A DNA stretch of 64,000 nt from Serratia symbiotica (GTDB lineage: Bacteria > Pseudomonadota > Gammaproteobacteria > Enterobacterales > Enterobacteriaceae). Where the stretch lies: assembly GCA_011754105.1 (NCBI GenBank), contig JAAKDF010000001.1:80282-144281 (forward strand), given 5' to 3'. Below the pieces are notes generated by a model, which saw only the letters and a program-made list of their open reading frames with translations, made no database searches and was not told the DNA's origin. A program made the position numbers and the translations under genes. Within the stretch, counting starts at the first letter, position 1, and each line of letters starts with the position of its first letter. Of this stretch, positions 35,001 to 47,827 are shown piece after piece.

Positions 35001-36122
35001 GTGAGAATTCTAGTTGATGAAAATATGCCCTATGTGGCTGAGCTATTCAGTCGCCTGGGTGATGTACAGGTGGTGCCAGGTCGCCAGATCCAGCGTGATG
35101 CGCTAGCGGACGCCAAGGCACTAATGGTGCGTTCGGTTACCCAGGTAAATGCGGAATTGCTGGCTGGTAGCCGCGTTAGTTTTGTCGGCACCGCCACCGC
35201 CGGCACCGACCACATTGATGAAGCTTGGCTTCAGCAGCAAGGCATCGTTTTTTCTGCCGCACCAGGCTGCAATGCTATCGCGGTGGTTGAGTATGTGTTT
35301 TCCGCTTTACTGGTGCTTGCTGAACGTGATGGTTTCCAACTGCGTGATAAAACCATAGGTATCGTCGGCACGGGTAACGTTGGCTCGCGTCTAGATGCGC
35401 GCCTGAAAGCATTAGGCGTTCGTACGCTATTATGTGATCCACCGCGCGCAGTGCGCGGTGACGGGGGGGAGTTTTTGCCGCTGGAGAAGCTGGTGGCAGA
35501 AGCTGATGTCCTTACTTTTCATACGCCGCTGAATAAGTCTGGCCCTTATACCTCGTGGCATCTGGCTGATGCTGATCTGCTAGCAGCACTACCGGACAAC
35601 CGTATTCTGATTAATGCCTGCCGTGGCGCGGTGGTCGACAACGCAGCGCTGTTGCAGGCGTTAGAAAAGGGCAAAAAACTGAGCACGGTGATGGACGTTT
35701 GGGAGCCGGAGCCGGCTCTTTCACCGCTATTGCTGGCAAAGGTAGACATCGGCACCGCGCATATCGCGGGCTATACTCTGGAGGGCAAAGCGCGCGGCAC
35801 AACGCAAGTATTTGAGGCCTACAGCTGTTATCTTGGGCAGCCACAACATATTGCATTAGCCTCACTGCTGCCGATAGCAGAATTCTGCTATATCGAACTT
35901 AATGGGGTGTTGGATGAAGTCAAATTAAAACGATTGATTCACTTGGTGTATGATGTGCGCCGTGATGACGCGCTGCTGCGCAATGTCGTCGGGCTGACGG
36001 GTGAATTTGATCGCCTGCGCAAAAACTATAAGGAGCGCCGCGAATGGTCTTCTCTACGCGTTCAGTGCCATAAAAGTGCCAGTGCTGAGTTGCTTCTTGA
36101 GCTAGGTTTCAACGTCCTATGA
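35001..36122 (+). CDS. pdxB: Erythronate-4-phosphate dehydrogenase
   Basis: [84 protein letters not shown] start. Confidence 0.96.
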   Translation: MRILVDENMPYVAELFSRLGDVQVVPGRQIQRDALADAKALMVRSVTQVNAELLAGSRVSFVGTATAGTDHIDEAWLQQQGIVFSAAPGCNAIAVVEYVFSALLVLAERDGFQLRDKTIGIVGTGNVGSRLDARLKALGVRTLLCDPPRAVRGDGGEFLPLEKLVAEADVLTFHTPLNKSGPYTSWHLADADLLAALPDNRILINACRGAVVDNAALLQALEKGKKLSTVMDVWEPEPALSPLLLAKVDIGTAHIAGYTLEGKARGTTQVFEAYSCYLGQPQHIALASLLPIAEFCYIELNGVLDEVKLKRLIHLVYDVRRDDALLRNVVGLTGEFDRLRKNYKERREWSSLRVQCHKSASAELLLELGFNVL

Positions 36123-36141
36123 ATATTCCGTAAGGTTTTAT

Positions 36142-36729
36142 TAGCTTTGTTGAATAAATTGGATTTGGAATAAATAGTCCCCTGAATGGGCATTTTTCAG
36201 GCAACGCGTACAGTTTCTGGCATACCGGCCAGAGTTATCTTATTTAATGCACAGATCATGGCCATAGCCTCTGCAACTTGCGCATCATAATATCGCAGCA
36301 ACAGGTGACTACCAAATAGCTGTTTTACTCTGTACATAGCTGTTTCGGCTATCGAACGTCGTCGATGGTAGCTTGTCATACCTTCCCTCCGTGTGTTGTT
36401 TTAGGTCAGGCGCTGGTTCGCTACCGCCTGATTTCGGTCTGCATAGTCAGGCCTAAATAAATCCGTTTCATCATCAATACGCTGTTCATTGCCATATTAG
36501 AATAATGTTGTATGCGACCACGCAGAGAAGGTTTTGCCTCGCAGTACTAGGCGTGAATTGCCGTTTTATCCATCTATAAAGTGAGTAAACCCCGAGTGAT
36601 AAGGGCGTTGTTGTAAGCCTTCCAGTTGGTGATCTTAAACTTTTGCTTAGCCACGTAATGTCGCTATTTTGACAGAATAAGAGTCATCTAATCCTCGTGA
36701 TGGAAAAATGTTCGATTTATTCAACAACA
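36142..36729 (-). mobile_element. IS5-family (IS903-like) internal-deletion derivative, copy F (~590 bp)
   Basis: agctttgttgaataaattggatttggaataa... / ...aaaatgttcgatttattcaacaac; minus ORF MTSYHRRRSIAETAMYRVKQLFGSHLLLRYYDAQVAEAMAMICALNKITLAGMPETVRVA = transposase C-terminus. Confidence 0.87.
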
Positions 36730-36745
36730 TTAAGAATAATTATCA

Positions 36746-37480
36746 TGAGTCTACTGTTCCCGTTGCTAGCAGTGCTGATCTGGTTAATCAGTGCCTCTGG
36801 TTAATCAGTTCCATAGTCAACAAACTCGCCGTCATTACCATCGATCCGGCAGCTATCTACTTCTACCGCTGGCTACTGGCGCTAATCATCCTGACACCCT
36901 TTGTATTGCTGGGGTAATCGTCAACCGACAGGCAGTACGTGTCAATGGGTAGAAACTGCTGGTACTCGGGCTGCTGGGTATGGTGCTGTATAATAGGCCT
37001 ACTTATGCTGCGCACAGCGTCAGTGCACTGTTTATTTTATAGGCATCATCGCTTCCTTAATCCCGCTATTGACCATATTGATCAGTCTGGTATATTGCTA
37101 CAACAGGGTATCGGCAAGGGAGAATTGAGGATGTTAGCCGCCATCTTCTTGTACGCGCTATACAGCGTGTTAACCAAACGTTGGAATATTGCCCTGCCTA
37201 ATTGGCAGTAACTGTAAGTACAGATCCTGTTTGCCGTCGTGCTACCGCTACTAGATTTTCTGCTGGGGCAGGATATCAGGATCGATAGTCATAACATACC
37301 TGTGATACTGTTTGTCATCATCCAGGCCTCGATCATTGCCCCTTTCTTTTAGATTCAAGGCGTTATGCGCCTGTGGGCTAATACCGCCGCTCTATTTATG
37401 AACTTATACACCGGTGTTCACCGCCATCATTCTCCTGTAGCCAGCGCGCAAAAATACCTACCACCGGGGGTATATTATGC
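36746..37480 (+). pseudogene. EamA/DMT-family transporter remnant
   Basis: NKLAVITIDPAAIYFYRWLLALIILTPFVLLG*; GELRMLAAIFLYALYSVLTKRWNIALPNWQ*; stops and frame changes. Confidence 0.65.
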
Positions 37481-37641
37481 AAGGATCAGGACAAACGTTG
37501 AAAATGCGCCGCCAAAACGCTGTGCTCCACCAATCGCTCCTAGCGCAGGCCAAAAAAATACTATTTTCCCTTTACTCAGTTTTCATTTACCGCGCATTGC
37601 TTTATCTGTAGCACCTTATTTACAGCACTAAAAGATGTTTT

Positions 37642-38673
37642 ATGACTAATACTTTCGTCAAAGGGTTACTTCTGAGTACAGTAATCACCCTGCTTTCTGC
37701 CTGCAACAAACCGTAATCTCTCCCGCAGATCGACATAAATAGCAAAACTATGGGTACCTTTTATAGCGTTAAAGTAAGTGGTGATATCTCTGTCAGCAAA
37801 GAGCAGTTACAGAAGCAGATCGATGCTCTGCTAGAACAGGCCAACGACGATATTTCCACCTATCGTATCGATTCGGTGCTGTCTCGCTTTAATCATTCCC
37901 GCAGCACTAACCCACAAGCCATTCCGCGCGGCATGGCAAATATCATACTGATGGCTCAGCGCATTGTCCACGATACCGGTGGTTCCATGGACATTACCAT
38001 TGGCCCGTTGGTGAACCTGTGGGGCTTTGGGTCGTACAAACACCCGATCAAGGTACCGATCCAGCAGGAAATAGCAGCGGCGCAGAAGAAGGTAGGTTTA
38101 CAGCACCTGAATCTGTTCAGTGACAGCCGGGGAGAATGGTTACAGAAAGATTTGCCTGATATGTCTGTCGATCTCTCGACTTTGGGTGAAGGCTATGGTA
38201 CCGATGAACTGGTGCGTCTTATGACGCGCAACGGCATCACTAATTATCTGGTTTCGGTAGGCGGCGCAGTATCGGCACACGGTGTTAACAGTCAGTGTAA
38301 ACCCTGGCGAGTAGCAATCCAGAAACCAACCGATCGTGAGAATGCCGTGCAAGCCCTGGTCGATTTACAGGGCTACAGCATTAGCACAGCTGGCAGCTAT
38401 CGTAACTATTTTGAGCAAGATGGCCAGCACTATTCGCATCTTATCGATCCAATCACAGGCAAGCCAATTCAACATCGGCTAGTTTCCGCTACGGTGATCG
38501 CTTCTACCGCGCTAGAATCTGATAGCTGGGATACTGGGCTGATGGTGTTGGACACAGACAAAGCATTACAGTTAGCGCAAGAAAAAGGGCTAGCGGCATA
38601 TCTGATCAGCAAAACTAACGATGGCTTTAGTACGGTGATGACGCCGCAGTTCAAGGCATTTCTGATGCAATAA
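37642..38673 (+). CDS. apbE: FAD:protein FMN transferase ApbE, signal peptide separated from body by in-frame TAA (possible pseudogene)
   Basis: MTNTFVKGLLLSTVITLLSACNKP* SLPQIDINSKTMGTFYSVKVSGDISVSKEQLQ...; body ORF 37750-38673 intact. Confidence 0.85.
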
Positions 38674-39077
38674 GATAAAAAGATTAGAGTAAACTGATCT
38701 GGGGGAAAGGAAGATATGCACCTGATTTCTTTATTAAAGCTTGCACATTCCATCATCAACAATGCACTTTCACTCCACAATGTCACTACAAAATCTCGCT
38801 TCCCCAACGAGAGAACTGTTGATCAGTGGGTTATACATTGTTTAGGTATCTACGTGTCATATTCATGTAACAATATTAGCCCGATGATTTAAATGGCCGT
38901 GGAAAACAGTTCTACGCCAAACTACCTCGCACGCCAGCCTAACCTAGTGGTGGGGTAATGAGCTGGCATTTGGATACGCCGTGCATTGCTCAGATAGCGA
39001 GCAATCGAATCTGAATGATCAATTTATCTTTGACACTTCTAGGGAGGCTGGATACGATACGCTCGTTTTACACGATT

Positions 39078-39153
39078 CCTCTGTAGTTCAGTCGGTAGAA
39101 CGGCGGACTGTTAATCCGTATGTCACTGGTTCGATTCCAGTCAGGGGAGCCAA
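39078..39153 (+). tRNA. tRNA-Asn(GTT)
   Basis: TCCTCTGTAGTTCAGTCGGTAGAACGGCGGACTGTTAATCCGTATGTCACTGGTTCGATTCCAGTCAGGGGAGCCA. Confidence 0.95.
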
Positions 39154-39479
39154 ATTATTGCTTTCAGGCATACTCATAAGTACCCACATAATTAGACTTC
39201 AATAAGTCAGTCTAAAAAATACTCCTGATGCGTATCTAGTTCTCCATATGCATACGGTAAAATTAGTGATATGATTCATGGTCACTTCAGTTCAATAATA
39301 GAGCTGATCACCCAGCTTACCTGTCAGACGCGCAAATCCATAATATCAAGCCTTCTGATAACCCCTTTTTAAACTGACAGATTCTCACTGCTCCGTATTC
39401 TGCTTGTTAATTCGGGCGGTTCCCAACCCTCTGATATCTCAAATATCGCTGTCAATTGCGCCGCCGGTTAAAAATTAGT

Positions 39480-39836
39480 ATCTCGCCCTGCCTCTGGCAC
39501 AGTTGCCAGGACTACTGGAGCGTATCGTTGACTACTAGCAGGGGCGGCAGTTAACAAGGCTGGCGGTAATCCTGACATTGCATCTGTTTGTCCGCTCCAG
39601 CGAACTGCGTTTTGCCTGCTGGAACGAGATTGATTTCAGATATAAAATCTGGATCATTCCAGCCGCACTGGAAAAATTGAGAAAGTGCGATTTTCTAGTC
39701 GTGGTGCAAAATACGCACTCCACATATCGTGACGCTTTCCCACCAGGCTATTGCCATTCTGAAACAGATAAAAGAAATCTCCGGTCATCTAAATCTGGTG
39801 GTCTCCGGTAACCATAAACCGTATAAGCCGATGAGG
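39480..39836 (+). pseudogene. P4-type tyrosine integrase remnant
   Basis: RLAVILTLHLFVRSSELRFACWNEIDFRYKIWIIPAALEKLRK...; then EQIKEISGHLNLVVSGNHKPYKPMS in another frame, ended by IS copy G; downstream of tRNA-Asn. Confidence 0.75.
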
Positions 39837-40072
39837 GCTTTGTTGAATAAATTGGATTTGGAATAAAGAGCCCCATGAAGGGGCATATTTCAGGCAACGC
39901 ATACATTTCCTGGCATACCTGCTAGCGTCATCTTGTTTTTAATGCACAGATCATGGCCATAGCCTCTGCAACTTGCGCATCATACGCTCGCAGTGATAGA
40001 GGTGACCACCAAATAAATAAGAGTGATCTAATCATCGTGCCGGATAAATATTCGATTTATTCAACAACGCCC
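39837..40072 (-). mobile_element. IS5-family (IS903-like) internal-deletion derivative, copy G (~236 bp)
   Basis: ggctttgttgaataaattggatttggaataaagagccccatgaagg... / ...ggataaatattcgatttattcaacaacgcc. Confidence 0.85.
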
Positions 40073-40150
40073 AGCAAGTTACCAAATTAGCGCCTTTCTC
40101 TCTCAATTATGGTACTATTCTTAATAGTCTATATAAATGAAGTTCATAGA

Positions 40151-41428
40151 ATGTTGCTACGTTTTTATCAGGTACTACTCTACCTTATGCAACCCCTGAT
40201 TTGGCTCCGCCTACTGATGCGTAGCCGCAAAGCTACAGCTTACAGGAATCGCTGGGCAGAGCGTTATGGCTATTGCACCGGCAAAGTGCTACCAGGCGGT
40301 ATCATGCTGCATTCCGTTTCTGTCGGCGAAACGCTGGCCGCTATCCCCCTGGTGCGAGCGTTGCGTCACCACTACCCCTATTTACCGATCACTGTTACCA
40401 CGATGACCCTAACGGGTTCAGAGCGCGTACAATCAGCCTTTGGTAAAGATGTACACCATGTCTATCTTCCTTACGACCTACATGGCGCTATAAAGCGTTT
40501 TCTCGACCAGGTGGATCCCAAACTGGTGATCATCATGGAAACCGAGCTATGGCCAAACCTGATTCACGCGCTGCATCAGCGGCATATTCCTCTAGTGATC
40601 GCCAACGCACGTCTCTCAGTACGCTCTGCCGCAGGTTATAAAAAAATCGGCGGTTTTGTCCGCAACATGTTGCACCGCATTACGTTGATCGCCGCACAGA
40701 ATCAGGAAGATGGTGATCGCTTAGTAGAACTTGGTCTGAAACGCTCGCAGCTTACCGTAACTGGTAGCCTGAAATTCGACATCTCTGTCACGCCGGAACT
40801 GGCTGCTCGTGCCGTTACCCTGCGACGACAATGGGCACCGCACCGCCCGGTGTGGATCGCCACCAGCACCCATGATGGTGAAGAACGCATTTTGCTGGCA
40901 GCACAGCGCAAACTTCTGGAAAAACACCCCTATTTATTGCTGATCCTGGTGCCGCGCCACCCAGAACGCTTCGCGACTGCTAAATATTTGGTACAAAAAG
41001 CCGGATTCAGCTATATCCGGCGTAGCTGTGGTGAAATCCCTTCCGGCAGCACGCAAATAGTGATCGGTGACACTATGGGCGAACTCATGCTTCTGTATGG
41101 CATTGCCGACCTGGCCTTTATCGGTGGTAGCTTTGTCGAACGTGGTGGACACAACCCGTTGGAGGCCGCAGCTCACGCTATCCCGGTGCTCATGGGGCCA
41201 CATACCTTCAACTTCAATGATATATGTGCTAAGCTGTCACAGGCTAAAGGGTTGATTACCGTGGAAGATACAGAGTCATTGGTAAAGGAAGTAGAAACCC
41301 TACTAACTGACGAAGGCTATCGCCGTGACTATGGTCGCCATGCGGTGGAAGTGCTGTATCAGAATCAGGGAGCATTGCAGCGCCTCCTGCAACTGTTAAA
41401 ACCGCATCTGCCGCCTCGTTGCCATTAA
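40151..41428 (+). CDS. waaA: 3-deoxy-D-manno-octulosonic acid transferase
   Basis: LLRFYQVLLYLMQPLIWLRLLMRSRKATAYRNRWAERYGYC; HSVSVGETLAAIPLVRAL; GGSFVERGGHNPLEAAAHAIPVLMGPHTFNF. Confidence 0.95.
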   Translation: MLLRFYQVLLYLMQPLIWLRLLMRSRKATAYRNRWAERYGYCTGKVLPGGIMLHSVSVGETLAAIPLVRALRHHYPYLPITVTTMTLTGSERVQSAFGKDVHHVYLPYDLHGAIKRFLDQVDPKLVIIMETELWPNLIHALHQRHIPLVIANARLSVRSAAGYKKIGGFVRNMLHRITLIAAQNQEDGDRLVELGLKRSQLTVTGSLKFDISVTPELAARAVTLRRQWAPHRPVWIATSTHDGEERILLAAQRKLLEKHPYLLLILVPRHPERFATAKYLVQKAGFSYIRRSCGEIPSGSTQIVIGDTMGELMLLYGIADLAFIGGSFVERGGHNPLEAAAHAIPVLMGPHTFNFNDICAKLSQAKGLITVEDTESLVKEVETLLTDEGYRRDYGRHAVEVLYQNQGALQRLLQLLKPHLPPRCH

Positions 41429-42202
41429 ATGAGCAACCGTAAAAGCCTATCGGTGGTAATAATCGCTAAAAATGAAGCTGAGCTGTTGCCGGATTGCCTG
41501 CGTTCAGTGGCCTGGGCTGAAGAAATCATCATGTTAGATTCCGGCAGCCAGGATGAAAGCATCGCCATTGCCGAAAGTATGGGGGCGAAAGTGTTCACTC
41601 ATCCCGATTGGCAAGGCTTCGGTAAACAGCGTCAGTTGGCGCAAAGGCATGCCAGCCAAGACTACATTCTGATGATCGATGCCGATGAGCGGGTGACGCC
41701 TGAATTGCGCCAATCCATAGAGCAAGTCTTAACCGTACCAGGCAACGGCACCGTTTACACTTGCGCGCGCCGTAATTTGTTTCTAGGCCGCTTTATGCGC
41801 CACAGCGGCTGGTACCCGGATCGGGTCAACCGTTTGTACGCCAACTACCGTTACTGCTATAACGAAGATCTAGTGCATGAATCGCTCAATATTGATGGTG
41901 CCAATTTGGTTGCGCTTAGCGGCGATCTGCTGCATCTAACCTGCCGTAATTTTTTCGCTTTCCAACGCAAACAACTGCGTTACGCTGAAGAGTGGGCTAA
42001 TCAGCGCTACCAGGCTGGCAAACGCTGCGGTTACCTGTCAATCCTGACCCACACGTTCGGCGCTTTCTGCAAGACATGGTTGCTGCGAGCTGGCTTTCTG
42101 GATGGTAAACAGGGGTTGCTGTTAGCGGTGGTCAACGCTCAATATACCTTCAATAAATATGCTACATTATGGGCATTGGTCCGAAACTACTCAGAGAAGT
42201 GA
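41429..42202 (+). CDS. waaE: LPS core glycosyltransferase WaaE
   Basis: [52 protein letters not shown]; waaA-waaE-coaD synteny. Confidence 0.88.
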   Translation: MSNRKSLSVVIIAKNEAELLPDCLRSVAWAEEIIMLDSGSQDESIAIAESMGAKVFTHPDWQGFGKQRQLAQRHASQDYILMIDADERVTPELRQSIEQVLTVPGNGTVYTCARRNLFLGRFMRHSGWYPDRVNRLYANYRYCYNEDLVHESLNIDGANLVALSGDLLHLTCRNFFAFQRKQLRYAEEWANQRYQAGKRCGYLSILTHTFGAFCKTWLLRAGFLDGKQGLLLAVVNAQYTFNKYATLWALVRNYSEK

Positions 42203-42691
<489 letters not shown>

Positions 42692-42695
42692 TGTC

Positions 42696-43511
42696 TTAAC
42701 ATTGGCAATGGCGGCAGAAAAAAGTGCTCCGTTGCCCATGCTTGGTAGATTCTATCGGCAGGCCACAGGCGCGGCAAGGCTCACCCGCCCGCCCATACAC
42801 CTGTAATTCCTGAGCGAAACACCCCGGCTTGCCGTCTGATTGCAAGAAGTCGCGTAGCGTAGTTCCTCCTTGATCGATAGAACGCTGCAATACCTTCTTG
42901 ATAGTTACCGCAAGTAATTCTGCTTCCGTCTTGCTTAGTGAGTCCGCCTGGCGATCGGGCAAGATTCCAGCACTAAACAGTGACTCGCTGGCGTAGATGT
43001 TGCCAACCCCGACCACTAGATTGTTATCCATTAGCCAGGGTTTGAGCCTCGTACGCTTGTTACGTGATTTTTTATGCAGATAGGTACCGTTAAACGCCTC
43101 GCTCAGCGGCTCTGGCCCCAGATGCACTAACACATTGCTGGCTGCCAGATTCTCGCACCATATCCAAGCGCCGAAGCGGCGTGGGTCAGTGTAGCGTAGA
43201 ATCATGCAGTTGCTGATCACCAGGTCAATGTGATCGTGCTTGTCGGCTGCGTCTTGGTTTTCTTTACGCAGCATGCGTAAGCTACCGGACATGCCCAGAT
43301 GGACAATAATCCAGCCGTGTTCCAGCTCAATTAACAGATATTTAGCACGGCGCTGCACGCTGTGTACCGGCTGGTTGCTCAGCGTTAGGATCTGCTCGGA
43401 GACCGGATAACGCAGGCGCGCATTGCGCACTATTGCGTACTGAATGCTATGGCCGACAAGATAAGGTTCAATACCCCGTCGGCTGGTTTCAACCTCTGGT
43501 AATTCAGGCAT
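42696..43511 (-). CDS. mutM: Formamidopyrimidine-DNA glycosylase
   Basis: [42 protein letters not shown]; zinc finger [26 protein letters not shown]. Confidence 0.97.
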   Translation of the reverse strand: MPELPEVETSRRGIEPYLVGHSIQYAIVRNARLRYPVSEQILTLSNQPVHSVQRRAKYLLIELEHGWIIVHLGMSGSLRMLRKENQDAADKHDHIDLVISNCMILRYTDPRRFGAWIWCENLAASNVLVHLGPEPLSEAFNGTYLHKKSRNKRTRLKPWLMDNNLVVGVGNIYASESLFSAGILPDRQADSLSKTEAELLAVTIKKVLQRSIDQGGTTLRDFLQSDGKPGCFAQELQVYGRAGEPCRACGLPIESTKHGQRSTFFCRHCQC

Positions 43512-43548
43512 TTGGCATTTTCCCATCTTTTTCTGTTGTTATAAAATA

Positions 43549-43580
43549 AAAGAACCCGGCGAAACCCGGGTTCTTTTATT
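43549..43580. terminator. Terminator hairpin between rpmG and mutM
   Basis: aaaagaacccggcgaaacccgggttctttt stem-loop flanked by A and T tracts. Confidence 0.85.
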
Positions 43581-43592
43581 GATCCACTAAAA

Positions 43593-44008
<416 letters not shown>

Positions 44009-44339
44009 GTCTATTCTCCAAAAATCAAATCAGCTCGAGCTTCTTTTAGGGTATTGGCAACCTTGTCAGGATTTTAAAGCCTATATCAGCAAGCTTCAAT
44101 AATGAGGGAGACTATTGTCATAAAGCCAGAAGCCTGCTGAGGCTGAGATAGACCCTTACGCCAAACCTAAGATTCTCAAAGGTATAGTAGCATACGCTTT
44201 GAAGCGTAAGTGCTCAAGTCACGAACAGCTAAAGATCTCACAAGGATTGCGAAAAATCGCTTAAAGCCATCCGCGCTCGGCAAAAGAAACGCATTCACCC
44301 AACTTATCACCAAATAATCAATAACTCGGATCTCCAATA

Positions 44340-44990
44340 ACAGTCAGGCATTAATGACTTACTCGGTTATCATACGGTCGGCATGACTGGGTTTAGCTTT
44401 ACCCGAGAGATGATTATGCGCCAGAATGATGGCGGCCGCATTCGCCTTAAAAGCTACGCGTACAATTTTTTAGGATGAACGACGACGCTGCTGATAGTCC
44501 CAGCAAACATCTCTTCATGGCGAATAACCTGGTGTTGATTATCTAAAAACAATAATAGAAACACCTCTCGCTCGTAATGCGCTAATAAACTTTGTAGGTA
44601 ATGCTGAGTAATGCGCGGGTTTAACATGGCGTTCTCTTGCGCCAAATAGCTAGAAAAGAAACGAAATGCCAGAGTTCTGAAATCGCCTGCAACTCGGCAT
44701 AGCTGGCATTCTCCAATCCTTTCTGGCTACAAAATACCCTGTAATCAGCTGACATCAGATGATACAAAGAACCGAATTGTCGCAGCATTTGTTATGCTAA
44801 CTATATAACATGCAAACTGGGTAGCCCGATGCTTAGAAAAATAGCCAGCAGTTCGACATCGGATAAAGATGCTGCGCCATGATTCAACAATTTCTTCCAT
44901 AGTGGCATCGCTCCCTGCCAAATTATGCTTGCCTGACTGCCCATCTCTTCCTCCCTAAAAGCGCCACAGCATGCGATACGCCGATTGCCA
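44340..44990 (-). pseudogene. radC: RadC-family protein remnant
   Basis: [60 protein letters not shown]; position between rpmB and coaBC. Confidence 0.8.
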
Positions 44991-45126
44991 CATTGGACAG
45001 GTAGTCGATAACATTGCGCAGTACTGTGTAAAGTGAAATGTAACGGACAACAGCCATCGCGGAAGTGCTCACCTGCCCGGCAGTTATGCTAAAATAGTCC
45101 ATATTTTGGCTTTAAATTGGACCATC

Positions 45127-46344
45127 ATGATAACAGGACTTTCCGGCAAACATATTGTGCTTGGCATCAGTGGCGGTATCGCTGCGTATAAATGCCCTGA
45201 GTTGGTGCGCCGCCTGCACGACGGCGGCGCGGAGGTGCGGGTGGCAATGACCGACGCGGCCAAGGAGTTCATCACGCCGCTGACGTTACAGGCTGTCTCC
45301 GGCTACCCGGTTTCCGACGATCTGCTGAAGCATACCGCTGAAGCCGCAATGGGCCATATTGAGTTAGGCAAATGGGCTGACCTGATAATTCTGGCACCAG
45401 CGACTGCTGACCTGCTGGCACGCATTACCGTCGGCATGGCCAATAATCTGCTGACTACCGTCTGTCTGGATACCAAAGCGCCCATTGCAGCCGTTCCCGC
45501 CATGAACCAGCAGATGTACCGCGCCGCAGCTACCCAAGCCAACCTGCAAACGCTACAAGCGCGAGGTATGCTGCTCTGGGGTCCAGATAGCGGTAGACAA
45601 GCTTGCGGCGATGTCGGCCCCGGCCGTATGCTCAACCCACAAGAAATCGTCGATCTGGCGAACAGCTATTTTTCTACACCGCAGGATTTGCAACATTTAC
45701 AAGTTATGATCACCGCTGGCCCCACGCGTGAAGCGCTAGATCCAGTGCGCTTCATCAGCAACCACAGCTCCGGGAAAATGGGCTTTGCTATTGCCCGCAC
45801 GGCTGCTGTCCGTGGTGCGCAGGTCACGTTGATTACCGGGCCAGTTAGCTTGCCAACGCCACCATTGGTTACCCGTGTGGACGTTACCAGCGCACTGGAG
45901 ATGGAACAGGCGGTGCAGCAACGCGCCGCTCAGCAGGACATTTTCATTTCTTGTGCTGCTGTCGCCGATTATCGTGCTGAACATATAGACGATGCAAAAA
46001 TCAAAAAACAAGGTAATGAACTCGTACTCAAGATGGTCAAAAACCCCGACATCGTCGCCGGTGTGGCAGCAATGAATGAAAACCGCCCTTTTGTCGTAGG
46101 ATTTGCCGCCGAAATCCAGAATATTGAAGAATATGCGCAACAAAAACTGGTGTGTAAGAAGCTGGATTTAATTTGTGCTAATAATGTATCGCTTGCTGAG
46201 CATGGGTTCGATAGTAACACCAATGCGCTGCACCTTTTTTGGCAGGGTGGAGAAAAGCGCCTGGCGCTGAGTGACAAAACACTCCTTAGTCAATGTTTAA
46301 TCGACGAGATACTCAGCCGTTATGATGAAAAAAATCGACGTTAA
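45127..46344 (+). CDS. coaBC: Bifunctional phosphopantothenoylcysteine decarboxylase/phosphopantothenate-cysteine ligase
   Basis: [78 protein letters not shown]. Confidence 0.96.
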   Translation: MITGLSGKHIVLGISGGIAAYKCPELVRRLHDGGAEVRVAMTDAAKEFITPLTLQAVSGYPVSDDLLKHTAEAAMGHIELGKWADLIILAPATADLLARITVGMANNLLTTVCLDTKAPIAAVPAMNQQMYRAAATQANLQTLQARGMLLWGPDSGRQACGDVGPGRMLNPQEIVDLANSYFSTPQDLQHLQVMITAGPTREALDPVRFISNHSSGKMGFAIARTAAVRGAQVTLITGPVSLPTPPLVTRVDVTSALEMEQAVQQRAAQQDIFISCAAVADYRAEHIDDAKIKKQGNELVLKMVKNPDIVAGVAAMNENRPFVVGFAAEIQNIEEYAQQKLVCKKLDLICANNVSLAEHGFDSNTNALHLFWQGGEKRLALSDKTLLSQCLIDEILSRYDEKNRR

Positions 46345-46780
46345 GGTCCTTGACCCTCGTATTGGTCAGGATTTCCCGCTACCTACCTACGCTACTCCGG
46401 GTTCTGCCGGGCTAGATCTGCGTGCCTGCATAGACGGCACGGTGGCGCTGATGCCCGGTAAAACTAAGCTGCTACCTACAGGTTTAGCAATTCATATCGC
46501 TGATGCCAACGTGGCAGCGGTAATACTGCCACGATCCGGCCTTAGCCATAAGCACGGCGTAGTGTTGGGCAACCTGGTTGGCCTGATCGACTCCGATTAT
46601 CAGGGACAGTTGATGATTTCCATTTGGAATCGCGGTCAGGAACCCTTCATCATTAAACCGGGTGAGCGTATTGCGCAGATGGTCTTTGTGCCGGTGGTAC
46701 AGGTTAAGTTTAACTTGGTAGAAGAGTTCGATAGCAGCGAACGCGGTACTGGCGGCTTTGGCCACTCTGGCCGCCACTAA
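46325..46780 (+). CDS. dut: dUTP diphosphatase
   Basis: [72 protein letters not shown]. Confidence 0.97.
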   Translation: MKKIDVKVLDPRIGQDFPLPTYATPGSAGLDLRACIDGTVALMPGKTKLLPTGLAIHIADANVAAVILPRSGLSHKHGVVLGNLVGLIDSDYQGQLMISIWNRGQEPFIIKPGERIAQMVFVPVVQVKFNLVEEFDSSERGTGGFGHSGRH

Positions 46781-46989
46781 ACTTGGTGCGAAAAAGATAG
46801 ACGACAAGGGAATGTCGCCTAAATCTTGCCAGAACAGCGCTATGTTAAGAGTTGTTCGGCAATGATTACAGCTGCCCAACAGGCAGCGCGGAGAACCAAG
46901 ATTGTCAAGACCGCAGACCACAGCACCGTAGTAAAGCTATCACATAAGCTGTATAATACGAGTTATCTCTAGTCTTCTTAAGATAATAA

Positions 46990-47720
46990 GCCCGCCAGCG
47001 CCGCTTTCTACGCCTGTAAGATGGTCTCGATGCTCCCCCGAGCCAGTGTAAACAATGCCATTAGTTCATCGTGGCTAACCGGCTCACCTTCGGCGATGCC
47101 TTGCCCCTCGATCATGCTGCCATCTTACATCATTACCACGTTCATGTCGGTCTCGGCTGCGGAGTCTTTAACGTACTCCAAATCGCACAGCGCTTCACCT
47201 TTAAGGATGCCAACGGAAACAGACTCCACTAACTCCTTCATCGGATTAGCTTTCAATTTGCCGTTAGCTACCAGTACATTCAGCGTATAAATCAGCGCCA
47301 TGCAGGCCCCAGAAATGGAAACGATGCGAGTGCCACTATCAGCTTGTAACACATCATATTCAAGGATAATGGTAAGCTCACCTATCTTTTTCAGATCCAC
47401 TGCGGCGCCTAACGAACTGGCAATTAGGCGTTGAATTTATAGTGTACGACCACCCTGTTTGCCTTTGGCAGCTTCACGCACATTACGGCTGTGAGTGGAG
47501 CGCGGCAACATACTGTATTCAGCGGTGATCCACCCCTGGATCATGCATTTCAGGAAGCGTGGCACGCCCACCACCACCGTGGCGGTGCACAAAACTTTGG
47601 TATCGCCAAACTCAACTAGCACGGAGCCTTCAGCATGTTTGGTATAGTGACGTGTCAATATAAGTGGGCGAACGTGTTGTGGTGCTCTACCTACAGGGAG
47701 CATGGGCTTTTTCCAGCTTA
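46990..47720 (-). pseudogene. rph: Ribonuclease PH remnant
   Basis: [50 protein letters not shown]...[15 protein letters not shown] then [41 protein letters not shown]; stops. Confidence 0.9.
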
Positions 47721-47827
47721 AAATCAACTTTTGCCTGCACATTATAATACGGGATTGATGACGTAATGCCTATCCTACCCGCAGCGGTAACGCTATAATT
47801 GCTTCATCTTTTTTATTGGGTACGACA

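Noticed and set aside
38690-39060. Possible hidden gene upstream of tRNA-Asn
   Set aside because: Only short ORFs without recognisable motifs; could be decayed DNA, no support for a specific call
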